Positions 42,564-52,648 of a DNA stretch of 64,000 nt are shown here, one piece after another. The stretch covers positions 38,343 to 102,342 of the forward strand of contig NZ_JABETO010000008.1 in NCBI RefSeq assembly GCF_013055795.1. Reading direction: 5' to 3'. Source of the stretch: Streptomyces sp. I05A-00742. Its GTDB lineage: Bacteria > Actinomycetota > Actinomycetes > Streptomycetales > Streptomycetaceae. Within the stretch, counting starts at the first letter, position 1. The number at the start of each line of letters is the position of its first letter. The notes beneath the pieces were generated by a model that was not told the DNA's origin, did not search any database, and worked only from the letters and a program-made list of their open reading frames with translations. The position numbers and the translations under genes were made by a program.

Positions 42564-44966
42564 TCAGCCGTCCCAGCTCCATCCCTCGACCTCCGGCAGG
42601 TCCGTCCCGTGCTCCCGGATCCACGCGTGGTGGCGCGTCCGGACGTCGGCCATCGCCTGCCGCACCCCCGCCGCGCGGACGGCCAGGCCGGGGACGCGGT
42701 CGATGACGTCCATCACGAGCCGGTAGCGGTCGAGGTCGTTGCGGACGACCATGTCGAAGGGCGTGGTCGTGGTGCCCGTCTCCTTGTAGCCGCGGACGTG
42801 CAGATTCGGGTGGACGGGCCGCCGGTAGGCGAGGCGGTGGATCAGCCACGGGTAGCCGTGGTAGGCGAAGACGACGGGCCGGTCGCGGGTGAACAGGGCG
42901 TCGAACTCGTGGTCCGGCATGCCGTGCGGGTGCTCGCCGTGCGGCATCAGCCGGGCGATGTCCACGACGTTGACGAAGCGTACGGCCAGGTCGGGCAGGT
43001 GCCTGCGGAGCAGCGAGGCGGCGGCCAGGGCCTCCTGGGTCGGCACGTCCCCGGCACAGGCCAGGACGGCGTCGGGCTCGCGCCGCGCGTCCTCGGTGCC
43101 GGCCCACTCCCAGATGCCGGCGCCGCGGGCGCAGTGGGCGCGGGCCTGGTCCAGGGTCAGCCAGTCGAAGCAGGGCTGTTTGCCGGCGACGACGACGTTG
43201 ACGTAGTCCCGGCTGCGCAGGACGTGGTCGGCGACGGACAGCAGGGTGTTGGTGTCGGGTGGCAGGTAGACCCGGACGACCTCGGGGCTCTTGTTGAGGA
43301 CGTGGTCGACGAAGCCGGGGTCCTGGTGGGAGAAGCCGTTGTGGTCCTGGCGCCAGACGTGGGAGGTGAGGAGGTAGTTGAGGGAGGCGATGGGCCGGCG
43401 CCAGGGCAGGGTGCGGGAGATCTTCAGCCATTTGATGTGCTGGTTGACCATCGAGTCGACGATGTGCACGAACGCCTCGTAGCAGGAGAACAGCCCGTGC
43501 CGGCCGGTGAGGAGGTAGCCCTCCAGCCAGCCTTGGCAGGTGTGCTCGGAGAGGATCTCCATGACGCGCCCGTGCCGGTCGAGGAGTTCGTCGGTCTCCA
43601 GGGTCTCGGCCTGCCATGCCTTGCCGGTGGCCCCGTAGACGGCCTGGAGCCGGTTGGAGGCGGTCTCGTCCGGGCCCACGACGCGGAAGTCGCGTCGCTC
43701 CTCGGTGGCGGTCATGACGTCCGCGAGCAGGCCGCCGAGGACTTCGGTGGGCTCGTGCCGCCCGGCGCCCGGCCGGTCGACGGCGACGGCGTGGCGCTCC
43801 AGCGGCGGCAGCGGCAGGGCATGCAGCAGCAGCCCGCCGTTGGCGTACGGGGTGGCGCCGAGCCGCCGGGCGCCCTCGGGCACGCAGGCCAGTACCTCGG
43901 GCGTGGGCAGGCCGTCCGCGTCGAACAGCTCCTCCGGACGGTACGAGCGCAGCCACTCCTCCAACTGCCTGAGGTGTCCGGGGTTGTCGCGGACGCCGGA
44001 CAGCGGCACCTGGTGGGAGCGCCAGGTGCCTTCGACCGGGAGGCCGTCGACCTCGCGCGGGCCCGTCCACCCCTTGGGCGTGCGCAGCACGATGACGGGC
44101 CACGAGGGCCGGTCGGTGATGCCCTCGTCGCGGGCGGTGCGCCGGATGGCGGCGATGTGGTCGAGGGCGGTGTCCAGGGCGGCGGCCATGTCCCGGTGCA
44201 CCTGTTCCGGGTCGTCGCCCGCGACGTGCAGGACGTGGTGGCCGTAGCCGTGCAGCAGCCGGTCGAGCTCGTGTTCGGGGAGGCGGGCCAGGACCGTGGG
44301 GTTGGCGATCTTGTACCCGTTGAGGTGCAGGATCGGCAGTACGGCGCCGTCGCGGACCGGATCGAGGAACTTGTTCGAGTGCCAGGAGGCCGCCAGCGGG
44401 CCGGTCTCCGCCTCGCCGTCGCCGATGACGCACGCCACCAGAAGGTCCGGGCGGTCCAGGGCGGCCCCGTAGGCGTGCGCGAGGGAGTATCCGAGCTCCC
44501 CGCCCTCATGGATCGAGCCCGGCGTCTCCGGGGCGACGTGGCTGGGCACGCCGCCGGGGAACGAGAACTGCCGGAAGAGCCGTGCCATCCCGGCCGCGTC
44601 CCGGGTGACGTCCGGATACGTCTCCGTGTAGCTGCCCTCCAGCCAGGAGTTGGCGAGCACGGCGGGGCCGCCGTGGCCGGGCCCCCATACGCACAGGGCG
44701 TCGAGCCCCCGCTGCTTGATCACCCGGTTGAGGTGGGTGTGGACGAGGTTCAGGCCGGGCGAGGTACCCCAGTGCCCGAGCAGGCGCGGCTTGATGTGCC
44801 GGGGACGCAGCGGTTCGGTCAGCAGTGGGTTGTCCATCAGGTAGATCTGTCCGGCCGCCAGGTAGTTGGCGGCGCGCCAGTGGGCGTCCAGGGCGGACAG
44901 TTCCCCGGCGCTGGGCTCCCGGTCGGTCGGTTCCGCGGTCAGTTCCCCGTCGGTGAGGTCCGGCAT
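42564..44966 (-). CDS. xfp: Phosphoketolase
   Basis: An 800-residue ThDP enzyme of full family length. Signature segments are [34 protein letters not shown], the cofactor motif [26 protein letters not shown], and [20 protein letters not shown] in the second domain. It splits xylulose 5-phosphate or fructose 6-phosphate with phosphate into acetyl phosphate and a shorter sugar phosphate. ATG 44966 is preceded by GGTGGGAACC. Together with PoxB it points to acetate or acetyl-phosphate routes when respiration is limited. Confidence 0.93.
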   Translation of the reverse strand: MPDLTDGELTAEPTDREPSAGELSALDAHWRAANYLAAGQIYLMDNPLLTEPLRPRHIKPRLLGHWGTSPGLNLVHTHLNRVIKQRGLDALCVWGPGHGGPAVLANSWLEGSYTETYPDVTRDAAGMARLFRQFSFPGGVPSHVAPETPGSIHEGGELGYSLAHAYGAALDRPDLLVACVIGDGEAETGPLAASWHSNKFLDPVRDGAVLPILHLNGYKIANPTVLARLPEHELDRLLHGYGHHVLHVAGDDPEQVHRDMAAALDTALDHIAAIRRTARDEGITDRPSWPVIVLRTPKGWTGPREVDGLPVEGTWRSHQVPLSGVRDNPGHLRQLEEWLRSYRPEELFDADGLPTPEVLACVPEGARRLGATPYANGGLLLHALPLPPLERHAVAVDRPGAGRHEPTEVLGGLLADVMTATEERRDFRVVGPDETASNRLQAVYGATGKAWQAETLETDELLDRHGRVMEILSEHTCQGWLEGYLLTGRHGLFSCYEAFVHIVDSMVNQHIKWLKISRTLPWRRPIASLNYLLTSHVWRQDHNGFSHQDPGFVDHVLNKSPEVVRVYLPPDTNTLLSVADHVLRSRDYVNVVVAGKQPCFDWLTLDQARAHCARGAGIWEWAGTEDARREPDAVLACAGDVPTQEALAAASLLRRHLPDLAVRFVNVVDIARLMPHGEHPHGMPDHEFDALFTRDRPVVFAYHGYPWLIHRLAYRRPVHPNLHVRGYKETGTTTTPFDMVVRNDLDRYRLVMDVIDRVPGLAVRAAGVRQAMADVRTRHHAWIREHGTDLPEVEGWSWDG

Positions 44967-45436
44967 GGTTCCCACCGTTCCACCTTCCGGGGGCGGGCGC
45001 CACGGGAGCCCGGACGAAACGCACGAGTGTTCGCCGCGGGGTGGTATCGGCCACCCGCATTCGCGAAGGCCGGCCGGCCTGATCGCTTCGTCCGGTTCCC
45101 CGAACGGCCGCGTTGATCGTTTCCGGCCGCAACGCAACCCCCGGAACGGGTGAACGAAACCCACAGGGATGAATCGCACAAGCAATCCCGGCGCCCCACC
45201 GCTTGGGGCTGCTGACCTATTGACCTCCGCCCGTACTGACGACCGACGAATCGCCCGCGCGGCGCCGTGACGTACCTCGTTCGAGCCCCGTTTCCCGATC
45301 GCTTGTTCCGACAGGGAGGTCAAAAGGGAGTGCAGACGCATCACCGCCACGACGGTCACAGCGACACCACCAGGAGGCGCCCGGAAATCGAACACGTGAT
45401 GTCGATCCTGCCCGTACAACCACATGGGGAGCTGGT
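44967..45436. other. 470-bp divergent gap between phosphoketolase and the first ABC exporter
   Basis: No conserved coding sequence is seen. It should carry both promoters. At its right end a 13-codon frame (ATG 45399 to TGA 45440) overlaps the GTG start of the ABC gene at 45437 and may couple or attenuate translation. AGGAGG at 45372-45377 is too far from either start to serve it. No GGGCCG-type palindrome occurs here. Confidence 0.4.
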
Positions 45437-47491
45437 GTGAAGGGGAGCACGAAGAAACGCGGGGACAGCGGACCGGGAACGGAGGAGGGGGGCTCGGAGT
45501 CGGAGCGGCTGCTGTTCGGCGGGCGTCTGCTGTACGCCGCGCGGTGGGCCGACCACCACAACGCGTTCTTCGAGATGTCGCTGTGGGAGATGGCGCTGCA
45601 ACTGCCCCGGCTGGTCGCGTTCACCGTGCGTCTGGCCTGGCGCGCCGATCACCGCGCCCTGTGGACCGTCGGGGCCGGAGAGCTGGTCCGCGGTATCAGT
45701 CAGGCCGTCGGTCTGATCGCCGTCAACAGCGTGCTGGCCACCGTGCTCTCCGGGAGCGCGATCGGACACCGGGTCCAGGCCGCGATCCCCGCCATGATCG
45801 GCGTCGCGGTCACCGGCGTGATCGGCGCGCTCGCCACCGCCGCGTCCACGGCGGGCACCGGCCGGCTGGAGCCGAAGGTGGAGCGGGTCGCCACGGAGAT
45901 GTACCTCACGCACGTCGCCAAGGTCGAGCTGGCCGCCATCGAGGACGCCGGCTTCAACCGGCTGATGGATTCCGCCCAGTACGGTGCCGGTGCGGCCCGT
46001 CGCATGGTCAACGTCTGCACCGGCGTCGTCGGCTCGCTGGTGAGCTTCGTCGCGGCCGCGGGCGTCCTCACCGTCCTGCACCCGGTGCTGCTGCCGCTGC
46101 TGATCCTGATGACCGTGCCGCGCTCATGGGCCTCGCTGCGCAACGCGCGTGCGAGGTACGCGAGTTACCTGCGGTGGATGCAGCACGCACGCGCGGGGCG
46201 GCTGCTGGCGCAGACGCTGATGCGTACCGGTCCCGCTCCGGAGATCCGCGTCCACGACGTCGGCCCGTTCCTGCTGCGCCACTTCCGGGGCATGTCGGAG
46301 GCGTCCGAGGCCGAGCAGTCCCGGCTGGCCGCGAGCCGGGCCCGGGTCCGGCTCGTCGCCTCCGCCCTCACCGGGCTCGCCGCGGCCCTGACCTACGCCT
46401 GTCTCGGCGCGCTGCTGGCCACGGGGGTGATGTCGCTGTCCATCGCGGGCACCGCCGTCCTGGCCATCCGCAGCGGTGGCCAGAGCCTGACCACTCTCGT
46501 CCTGCAGGTCAACAACCTGTACGAGGAGTCCAACTACGTGGCCGACCTCGAACGGCTCTTCGTCGAGGCGAAGAAGCACACCATCCCGGTGGGCGGCGCC
46601 GCGGTGCCGGACGAGGTGTCGCTGATCCGCTTCGAGAACGTCACCTTCCACTACCCCGCCGATGAGAGCGACGCGGCCGATGGGATCGACGCGCACGATG
46701 CACAGCAAGGCACCGAGAAACGCCCGGCGTTGAAGGGGGTGACACTCGACATCCCGGTCGGCAAGATCGTGGCGCTGGTCGGGGAGAACGGCTCGGGCAA
46801 GACGACCGTCTCCAAGCTGCTGGCCGGGCTGTACCAGCCGGACACCGGCGCCGTCCGGTGGGACGGCGTCGACGCCCGCACCCTGGACCGCACCCAGCTG
46901 TGGGCGCGGATCGGCATGGTCAGCCAGGACTTCCACCGCTGGCCGTTCACCTGCCGCATGAACATCGCCGTCGGCCGCACCGACCGCCCGGTCGACCGGG
47001 CGGCGGTGGAGGAGGCCGCCGCCTACGCCGGGGCCGACACCATGGTGGAGGAACTGCCGCGCGGCTGGGACACCCTGCTGTCGAAGGGGTACAAGGGCGG
47101 GCACCAGATCTCCGGCGGGCAGTGGCAGCGCCTGGGCATCGCCCGCGCCCGCTACCGCGACGCCGGCATCCTGATCGTCGACGAGCCGACCTCCGCCCTG
47201 GACGCGAAGGCGGAACTGGAGGTCTTCGACCAGATCCGCAAACTGGCCGACAGCGGGCAGACCGTCGTCCTGATCACCCACCGCCTCGCCTCCGTCCGGC
47301 ACGCCGACCTCATCCACGTCCTGGACAAGGGCGAGCTCCGCGAGTCCGGCACCTTCGAGGAACTCCTGCACCGTCCGCCGGCGGGCGTCTTCCGCGAGCT
47401 GTACGAGATGCAGCGCGCCCAGTACCACGAGGTCACGCTGCCCGGTGCGCGCACACCGGCCGACGCGGCGGAGGGGAGCCGGGTGCGGTGA
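45437..47491 (+). CDS. ABC exporter, fused membrane and ATPase domains
   Basis: A 684-residue half-transporter. The membrane domain (about residues 50-370) has six hydrophobic segments. The ATPase domain (from [10 protein letters not shown]) has Walker [10 protein letters not shown], signature [13 protein letters not shown], Walker [13 protein letters not shown] and the H-loop [15 protein letters not shown] non-conserved Asp-rich insert ([20 protein letters not shown]) lies just before the P-loop. GTG 45437 follows GGGGAG with a 5-base spacer. It is related in layout to the exporter at 57374. The substrate is unknown; no maturation genes adjoin it. Confidence 0.88.
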   Translation: MKGSTKKRGDSGPGTEEGGSESERLLFGGRLLYAARWADHHNAFFEMSLWEMALQLPRLVAFTVRLAWRADHRALWTVGAGELVRGISQAVGLIAVNSVLATVLSGSAIGHRVQAAIPAMIGVAVTGVIGALATAASTAGTGRLEPKVERVATEMYLTHVAKVELAAIEDAGFNRLMDSAQYGAGAARRMVNVCTGVVGSLVSFVAAAGVLTVLHPVLLPLLILMTVPRSWASLRNARARYASYLRWMQHARAGRLLAQTLMRTGPAPEIRVHDVGPFLLRHFRGMSEASEAEQSRLAASRARVRLVASALTGLAAALTYACLGALLATGVMSLSIAGTAVLAIRSGGQSLTTLVLQVNNLYEESNYVADLERLFVEAKKHTIPVGGAAVPDEVSLIRFENVTFHYPADESDAADGIDAHDAQQGTEKRPALKGVTLDIPVGKIVALVGENGSGKTTVSKLLAGLYQPDTGAVRWDGVDARTLDRTQLWARIGMVSQDFHRWPFTCRMNIAVGRTDRPVDRAAVEEAAAYAGADTMVEELPRGWDTLLSKGYKGGHQISGGQWQRLGIARARYRDAGILIVDEPTSALDAKAELEVFDQIRKLADSGQTVVLITHRLASVRHADLIHVLDKGELRESGTFEELLHRPPAGVFRELYEMQRAQYHEVTLPGARTPADAAEGSRVR

Positions 47492-47557
47492 GTGTCGGGC
47501 GGGCCGCACGGACCCGCGCTTCTTCGCGCTGAAGCCGCGGTCCGGAATCCCTGTGTT

Positions 47558-47600
47558 CCCGCGTGGTCACCGGATGCGCCGCGTCCGGTGACCACGCGGG
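47558..47600. terminator. Strong hairpin terminator
   Basis: Arms 47558-47574 and 47584-47600 are perfect 17-base inverted repeats with a 9-base loop, 66 bases after the ABC exporter stop. The gap to the next gene makes it a clear transcription end. Confidence 0.85.
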
Positions 47601-47611
47601 CCGTACGGCCC
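47598..47611. promoter_or_regulatory. DosR-box-like palindrome GGGCCG-TA-CGGCCC
   Basis: Perfect 6-2-6 inverted repeat of the same type as at 36663. It overlaps the last three bases of the terminator and lies 264 bases upstream of the methyltransferase start, so its target is less clear than for the other copies. The remaining gap to 47875 holds no recognisable gene. Confidence 0.35.
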
Positions 47612-47875
47612 GGCGCTCCCCAGGTGCTCAGGCGTTGCCTTGCGGCCCTTCCGCGCCCACGCCTGGGGAGAGGCCGACGGCCTCCCGATGGGCGAGCCAC
47701 CCCCTCACGGGCCACTACCACCGCATGATGGTCGTACCGAGCCTGTCCGGAAAGCGGCCCTGACCGGCGCGGGCCGGAAAGAATCGTTGTTCCGCGACAG
47801 TCGCACCGCGACCCGACCTCCCAGCTCCTGCCGACTCCCACCCGCCGGACGAAGAGAGACGAAGGGAATCGCTAC

Positions 47876-48436
47876 GTGGTGATCGAAGACCCGGCTACGT
47901 ACTGGGACCAGTTGTGGACGGACGGAGCCCGGTACCGGCCCTTGGACGAGACCGAGACAACCGCCCTGGAGCAACACGCCGGGGCCGGTGAAGGCCGCGC
48001 CGCACTGGACATCGGCAGCGGCGACGGCTCCCTCGCCCACCACCTGGCCCGGCTCGGCTACACCACCATCGGCATCGACTGCGCCCCTGCCGCCGTCGGC
48101 CTCGCCGCGGAAACCGGCGCCACCGGAGTCACGTTCCGGGAGGCGGACATCGAAGGCCCGGAACCACTGCCCGCGCCCGAGCAGCCGTTCGCCCTGATCA
48201 CGGCACGCCTGGTGTACGCGTTCATCGCCGACAAGCCGTCCTTCCTCCGACGCGTACGCCACCTGCTCTCCGACGACGGTCTGTTCTGGGTCGTCTCTCC
48301 CCTGGCCGACCGCCTGCGCGAGGACCGGGCCGGGATCGGCATCACCGCCGACGACGAAATCCTGCTGACCGGAGGGTGGTCGAAGGTTCACATGACGGAC
48401 CTCGACATCATGCGCTGCTACGCCCTGCGGCCGTAA
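47876..48436 (+). CDS. Class I SAM-dependent methyltransferase
   Basis: A 186-residue single-domain methyltransferase. Motif I is ALDIGSGDGSLAHHLARLG, followed by the acidic end of beta2 in TTIGIDCAPAAV, and FREADIEGPEPLP. The sequence is short and lacks clear substrate features. Two adjacent GTG codons (47876, 47879) could start it; GAAGGGAATC precedes them. It lies 384 bases from the ABC gene upstream. Confidence 0.8.
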   Translation: MVIEDPATYWDQLWTDGARYRPLDETETTALEQHAGAGEGRAALDIGSGDGSLAHHLARLGYTTIGIDCAPAAVGLAAETGATGVTFREADIEGPEPLPAPEQPFALITARLVYAFIADKPSFLRRVRHLLSDDGLFWVVSPLADRLREDRAGIGITADDEILLTGGWSKVHMTDLDIMRCYALRP

Positions 48437-48504
48437 GGCATGCTACCGAGCAGTGTTCTGACCAAGCAGCAGTGGTTCTTCCGGCAGTTCGGAGGGCTGA
48501 CCCG

Positions 48505-48834
48505 ATGGCATACGACGAGGTGCTGGCGGACCGGGTCCGTCAGCGCCTGGAGCACGCGGACCTGGATGCCGCGGAGAAGGAGATGTTCGGCGCGGTCTGT
48601 TTCCTGGACCGGGGGAACACGGCGGCCGGGGTGGCCGGGGACGACCTGTTCGTGCGCGTCGATCCCGACGACATGAGCGACGCCCTGGCCCGGCCCGGCG
48701 CGCGGCCCCACGAGTTCCGCGACCGGACGTTGAACGGCTGGGTGTACGTGGCGGGCGAAGTCCTCGACGACGAGGTCCTGGACGCATGGCTGCGGGCGGC
48801 CTGGGAGGCCACGGCCGGGCTGCCGCCCAAGTGA
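48505..48834 (+). CDS. TfoX N-terminal domain protein
   Basis: A 109-residue protein matching the TfoX/Sxy N-terminal domain: LADRVRQRLEHADLDAAEKE, then MFGAVCFLDRGNTAAGV and GDDLFVRVDPDD, with GWVYVAGEVLDD. In Proteobacteria the full protein controls competence; in actinobacteria the single-domain version has no known role. ATG 48505 follows GGAGGG. It starts 68 bases after the methyltransferase, so co-transcription is likely. Confidence 0.82.
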   Translation: MAYDEVLADRVRQRLEHADLDAAEKEMFGAVCFLDRGNTAAGVAGDDLFVRVDPDDMSDALARPGARPHEFRDRTLNGWVYVAGEVLDDEVLDAWLRAAWEATAGLPPK

Positions 48835-48884
48835 TCCCTGACCCGGCGGCTTCATTCCTGCGGATCTCTGTGGACCGTGGGCTG

Positions 48885-49925
48885 TCAGCCGTTTCGCCGG
48901 CGCAGGCGAGGGATGACCTCTGTCGCGAAGCGTTCGATGAAGGGTGAACGGCTGCCCGGGAGCGGGGCCGGCATCGGATGAGCGACGATCAGTGAGATGG
49001 GCAGGCGGGTGTCGAGTACCCGGGTCAGCTGGTCGGCGACCTCGGTGGGGGTTCCGTGCAGGGAGAAGGCGTCGGCGACCTGGTCCGGCAGGAAGGAGAC
49101 CACCTCGCCGGAGGCGCGAAGATCGGGTGCGTGGTGGAAGTCGGGCCAGACCTTCGCTCTGAGTTCTTCGATGGGCGGGCCGTTCCACTCGAACCCGGGC
49201 GGGCCGAACAGCTGGGGTGAGTACTCGTAGTATCCGGCCGCCATGGAGCGGCTGATCAGCGCAGCGGTTTCGCGGTCGTCGTCGAGGACGGTGTGGAAGA
49301 CGGCACCGATGCGGATCCGGTCCGGGTCACGGCCGGCCGCGGTGGCTCCGGCCCGTACCGCGTCGATGGCCGCCCGCAGGTTGGCCGGGTGACGTCCGAC
49401 GCGGATGAACACGCCGTCGGCCGTCCGGCCGGCCATGTGGAGTGTGCGCGGGCCGCCTGCCGCGACCCAGACGGGGACCGGAGCGGCATGGGTCAGCCGG
49501 GCCCGCCGTGTCGTGGCGGGCACCTCGACGTCCTCCCCGGCCAGCAGCTGCCGGGTGGTGGTGACGGCTTCGGCCAGACGGGTCACGGTGGCTGGACGCT
49601 CGCCCATCAGGCGGACGGCGGTGTCACCGACCCCGTAGGTGAGCATGGTCCGGCCGGGGGCCAGTCCGGCGACGGTGGCGATGGACGAGGCGATCACCGC
49701 CGGGTGTCGCATCACCGGGTTCTCGATCAGCGGTCCCAGCCCGATACGGGTGGTGCGTTCGGCTGCGAAGGCCAGGTTCACGTAGGGGTCGCGCAGCATG
49801 AGCGGGGTCGAGGGGATGAACGCGTAGTCCCAGCCGAGGCGTTCGGCCCGCCGAACGTCGTCGGCGAAGGCCGGGGGCGAGGTGAAGTCGAACCGGTTCA
49901 CCGCGAATGCGGGCATGCCTGCCAT
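48885..49925 (-). CDS. LLM-class (luciferase-like) F420/FMN oxidoreductase
   Basis: A 346-residue TIM-barrel flavin/F420-dependent protein. Landmarks are RRAERLGWDYAFIPSTPLML, RTTRIGLGPLIENPVMRHPAVIA, LTYGVGDTAVRLMG and PVWVAAGGPRTLHMAGRTADGV. It likely uses coenzyme F420, as do most mycobacterial and Streptomyces members, to reduce or oxidise a small molecule. ATG 49925 is preceded by GGAGGAACCG. It has no operon partners. Confidence 0.87.
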   Translation of the reverse strand: MAGMPAFAVNRFDFTSPPAFADDVRRAERLGWDYAFIPSTPLMLRDPYVNLAFAAERTTRIGLGPLIENPVMRHPAVIASSIATVAGLAPGRTMLTYGVGDTAVRLMGERPATVTRLAEAVTTTRQLLAGEDVEVPATTRRARLTHAAPVPVWVAAGGPRTLHMAGRTADGVFIRVGRHPANLRAAIDAVRAGATAAGRDPDRIRIGAVFHTVLDDDRETAALISRSMAAGYYEYSPQLFGPPGFEWNGPPIEELRAKVWPDFHHAPDLRASGEVVSFLPDQVADAFSLHGTPTEVADQLTRVLDTRLPISLIVAHPMPAPLPGSRSPFIERFATEVIPRLRRRNG

Positions 49926-50279
49926 ACGGTTCCTCCGCCGGTGTCGCCGGTGGGATGTGAGGGTGAGCGGTGGCTCGGGGGCTCCGGGTTCCGCTGTCCG
50001 GGCCCTGACCGGCCGCGCTCGGCTCTTGACGCTGTCGCGGGCTGTGGTGGTGCTGAATCCATGGTGCCCTTGGTCACGCGGTATCGCTCACGAGGCGGCC
50101 CTGGCCGCGCGGCCGGCTTCGGTGGTCCGGAGCCGGAGCGGGCTCAGCCGATGCGGATGTCCACGCCCGGGATGTCCTCGACGACAGGGGCCGGGGGCGG
50201 GACCACAGCGGCTGCCCCTCCCCACCGCCTCACCGCCTCACCGGCAGAGCGGCGTGCGGCACCGGGACTCCGGCTCGGA
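49926..50279. other. 354-bp gap without a recognisable gene
   Basis: The region lies upstream of the LLM gene and downstream of the HxlR gene. Several frames stay open, as expected in GC-rich DNA, but none resembles a known family or has a ribosome site. It presumably holds the LLM promoter. No strong hairpin or repeat was found. Confidence 0.4.
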
Positions 50280-50732
50280 TCACCGGGTGGAGATCTTGTG
50301 GACGGTGGTGTCGTCGGGGTTCAGCCGTCGCCCGTCCGCGGACAGCACTTCCAGTGCGCGGAGGCGATGCCCCTGCCGGCGGTCGACCAACTCCGAGTGG
50401 GGTTCGCCGGGTGCGAAGAAGTGCTGTTCGCCCCACTGCCGCAGTGCCACGATGACGGGGAAGAGCGCCTCGCCCTTCGGGGTCAGCACGTACTCGCGGT
50501 AGGCGCTGCCGTCCGAGGCGGGGACGGATTCGAGGACGCCGCCGGCGACCAGGGTGCGCAGCCGCGCGGTGAGGATGTTCTTCGCGACGCCGAGGCTGCG
50601 CTGGAACTCGCCGAAGCGCCGGCTTCCGTCGAAGGCGTCCCGCACGATCAACAGGGACCACCAGTCGCCGATCGCGTCCACCGACCGGGCGACGGGACAT
50701 TTGCTGTCGTCGAAGCGCGTCCTGGTCACCAT
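50280..50732 (-). CDS. HxlR-family winged-helix regulator
   Basis: A 150-residue MarR-like regulator with the HxlR signature: CPVARSVDAIGDWWSLLIVRDA, GVAKNILTARLRTLVAGGVLE, and YVLTPKGEALFPVIVALRQWG. The cysteine in DDSKCPVARS is the usual redox- or aldehyde-sensing position in this family. It is divergent from an MFS exporter, and two related 17-base sites fill the space between them, so it is probably its repressor. ATG 50732 follows GAGGGACGCC. Confidence 0.88.
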   Translation of the reverse strand: MVTRTRFDDSKCPVARSVDAIGDWWSLLIVRDAFDGSRRFGEFQRSLGVAKNILTARLRTLVAGGVLESVPASDGSAYREYVLTPKGEALFPVIVALRQWGEQHFFAPGEPHSELVDRRQGHRLRALEVLSADGRRLNPDDTTVHKISTR

Positions 50733-50753
50733 GGCGTCCCTCACTCTCACAAT

Positions 50754-50815
50754 GGTTGCAACATGCTACCAAACCAACTACCGTCGCCGAGCATCATCGG
50801 TAGCAAGTTGAAACC
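50754..50815. promoter_or_regulatory. Paired operator sites between hxlR-like and MFS genes
   Basis: GGTTGCAACATGCTACC (50754-50770) and GGTAGCAAGTTGAAACC (50799-50815) are inverted copies of one another, identical at 15 of 17 positions. They lie in the 103-base divergent gap, where HxlR regulators normally bind. The second site ends 20 bases before the MFS start codon. Confidence 0.6.
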
Positions 50816-50835
50816 AGACATGCGGAGGAGTGCTG

Positions 50836-52083
50836 ATGCCCGGCAACAGTGAGGCTGTGTCACAACGGACCGAGGGCCGAGTCGGGGAAGGCTCCGCGTT
50901 CGTCCTGTCCCGCGGCGTCGTCATGCTGTTCGCCGTCGCCTGCGGGGCCGCGGTGGCCAATGTCTACTTCTCGCAGCCGCTGCTGGTGACCATGGGCCAT
51001 GACCTCGCCATGAGCCCGGCGCTGGTCGGCAGCGTGGTCACCCTCACGCACGTCGGATACGGGCTGGGGCTCTTCTTCCTCGTGCCGCTGGGCGATGTGG
51101 CCGACCGCAGACGGCTCGTCGTGGCCCAGTTGCTGCTCCTGGTGGTGGCGCTGGTCGTGGTGGCCGCCGCGCGCACGGCGGCGGTCCTGCTCGCGGGCAT
51201 GGCCGCGACGGGGCTTCTCGCGGTCGTCACACAGACGCTGGTGGCCTTCGCGGCGTCGCTGGCCCCTCCCGCGGGGCGCGGCCGGGTCGTCGGTCTGGTC
51301 ACGAGCGGCGTGGTCGTCGGAATCCTGCTCGCCCGGACCGCGTCCGGCCTCATGGCCGATCTCGCCGGCTGGCGCTCCGTCTACCTCGCCTCGGCGTCGC
51401 TCACCGCTCTGCTCGCCCTGGTCCTGTACCGAGTGCTGCCGCGCCACAGTGACGCTCCCCCGGCCGCCCTGCGCTACGGGCAGCTCCTGCGCTACGGGCA
51501 GCTCCTGCGCTCCACGCTCACCCTGTTCGCGCGGGAACGGCTGCTGCGGCTCCGGTCCCTGTTCGGTCTGCTGATCTTCGCCTCCTTCAGCACCCTGTGG
51601 AGCAGCGTCGCGCTGCCGCTCAGCGAGGCACCGTACTTCCTGTCCCACAGCGCGATCGGGGCGCTGGGGCTGATCGGTGTCGCCGGCGCCCTGGCCGCGA
51701 CCGTGGCGGGCCGCCTGAACGACCGCGGTCACTCCCGGCGGACCACCGGCATCGCCCTGGCACTGCTGGCCGCCTCATGGGTGCCCCTGGCGTTCACCCG
51801 CGGCTCGTTCTGGGCCCTGGCCGTCGGGGTGGTCCTTCTCGACCTCGCCGTGCAGGCGGTCCACGTCACCAACCAGACCCTGATCTACGCACTGCACCCG
51901 GACGCGGGCAGCCGGCTGATCGGCGGATACATGGTCTTCTACTCGATCGGCAGCGCCATCGGCGCCATCGCCGCGACCTCCCTCTACACGGTGGCCGGCT
52001 GGGGCGCCGTATGCGCACTGGGGGCCGCGTTCAGCTGCCTCGGGCTCGCGCTGTGGGCGTTCACTTCGGCACAGTGCCCCTGA
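50836..52083 (+). CDS. MFS drug-type exporter
   Basis: A 415-residue, 12-helix major facilitator. Typical segments are ANVYFSQPLLVTMGHDLAMS, LGDVADRRRLVVAQ (loop 2-3 motif) and the late AVQAVHVTNQTLIYALHPDA. It resembles exporters often controlled by an adjacent HxlR or MarR repressor. ATG 50836 follows GGAGGAG with a 5-base spacer. An in-frame 18-base duplication produces LRYGQLLRYGQLLR in the central cytoplasmic loop. Confidence 0.87.
   Translation: MPGNSEAVSQRTEGRVGEGSAFVLSRGVVMLFAVACGAAVANVYFSQPLLVTMGHDLAMSPALVGSVVTLTHVGYGLGLFFLVPLGDVADRRRLVVAQLLLLVVALVVVAAARTAAVLLAGMAATGLLAVVTQTLVAFAASLAPPAGRGRVVGLVTSGVVVGILLARTASGLMADLAGWRSVYLASASLTALLALVLYRVLPRHSDAPPAALRYGQLLRYGQLLRSTLTLFARERLLRLRSLFGLLIFASFSTLWSSVALPLSEAPYFLSHSAIGALGLIGVAGALAATVAGRLNDRGHSRRTTGIALALLAASWVPLAFTRGSFWALAVGVVLLDLAVQAVHVTNQTLIYALHPDAGSRLIGGYMVFYSIGSAIGAIAATSLYTVAGWGAVCALGAAFSCLGLALWAFTSAQCP
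51469..51504 (+). repeat. 18-bp exact tandem duplication inside the MFS gene
   Basis: CTGCGCTACGGGCAGCTC occurs at 51469-51486 and again at 51487-51504. It keeps the frame and adds six residues to the loop between the two halves of the transporter. It is probably a recent slippage event. Confidence 0.85.
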
Positions 52084-52227
52084 TCCCGCCACCAAGGCGA
52101 CCTCCCGCAGCGAGGCTTGAGCGATTCCGCCGACTGTCGGGGGAGGATCGCCGCACTCATCGGCCGTGCCGGGGCCGCAGTGCCCGGCCTCGTTCAGCAG
52201 GCCGAGCACTGCCCGGGGTGACGATCG

Positions 52228-52566
52228 CTACGAGGACGTCACCGCCGCATCACCCCCCGGTTCGACGTCGAGCGGCCGCAGGAAGCGCCGCTCGTACCGC
52301 TTGATGCAGCGAGTGGTGCGGGCCAGTTCGAAGGCGGCCCGGCAGTCCGGGTCGGACATGCTGTCCGTGCGGTACTGCTCGTAGGCGGCGAGGCCGGGGA
52401 AGGAGAAGAGGGCGTAGGCGATGTCGCTGTCGCCCTCGCTCGGCAGGAAGTAGCCGTGGTGCGTGCCGCCGAAGCGGTTGACGAGCTCGACCCAGCGGCG
52501 CCCGTACTCCTCGAAGTCCGCGAGCTTGTCGGCGTCGATCTCGTACTTCAAATGAATAGTGATCAC
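52228..52566 (-). CDS. NIPSNAP-family protein
   Basis: A 112-residue dimeric alpha/beta-barrel type protein: ITIHLKYEIDADKLADFEEYGRRWVEL, HGYFLPSEGDSDIAYALFSFPGLAAYEQYR. NIPSNAP proteins have no established bacterial reaction. Start GTG 52566 fits the typical ITIHLKYEID beginning, although its ribosome site is weak. It lies 82 bases downstream of the histidine kinase gene on the same strand and may be co-transcribed. Confidence 0.82.
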   Translation of the reverse strand: MITIHLKYEIDADKLADFEEYGRRWVELVNRFGGTHHGYFLPSEGDSDIAYALFSFPGLAAYEQYRTDSMSDPDCRAAFELARTTRCIKRYERRFLRPLDVEPGGDAAVTSS

Positions 52567-52648
52567 GTCGGCATCATGCTGCACGGCCCTTCGGGCCCGA
52601 AAGCGGTTATCTTCCGAGAGCGCCAGGAGAACCACAACGCCGGGGCTC

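Noticed and set aside
50147..50279. Possible gene remnant downstream of the HxlR gene on the minus strand, ending in VVEDIPGVDIRIG
   Set aside because: The frame only continues into an alternate frame of hxlR, has no ribosome site, and I recognise no family.
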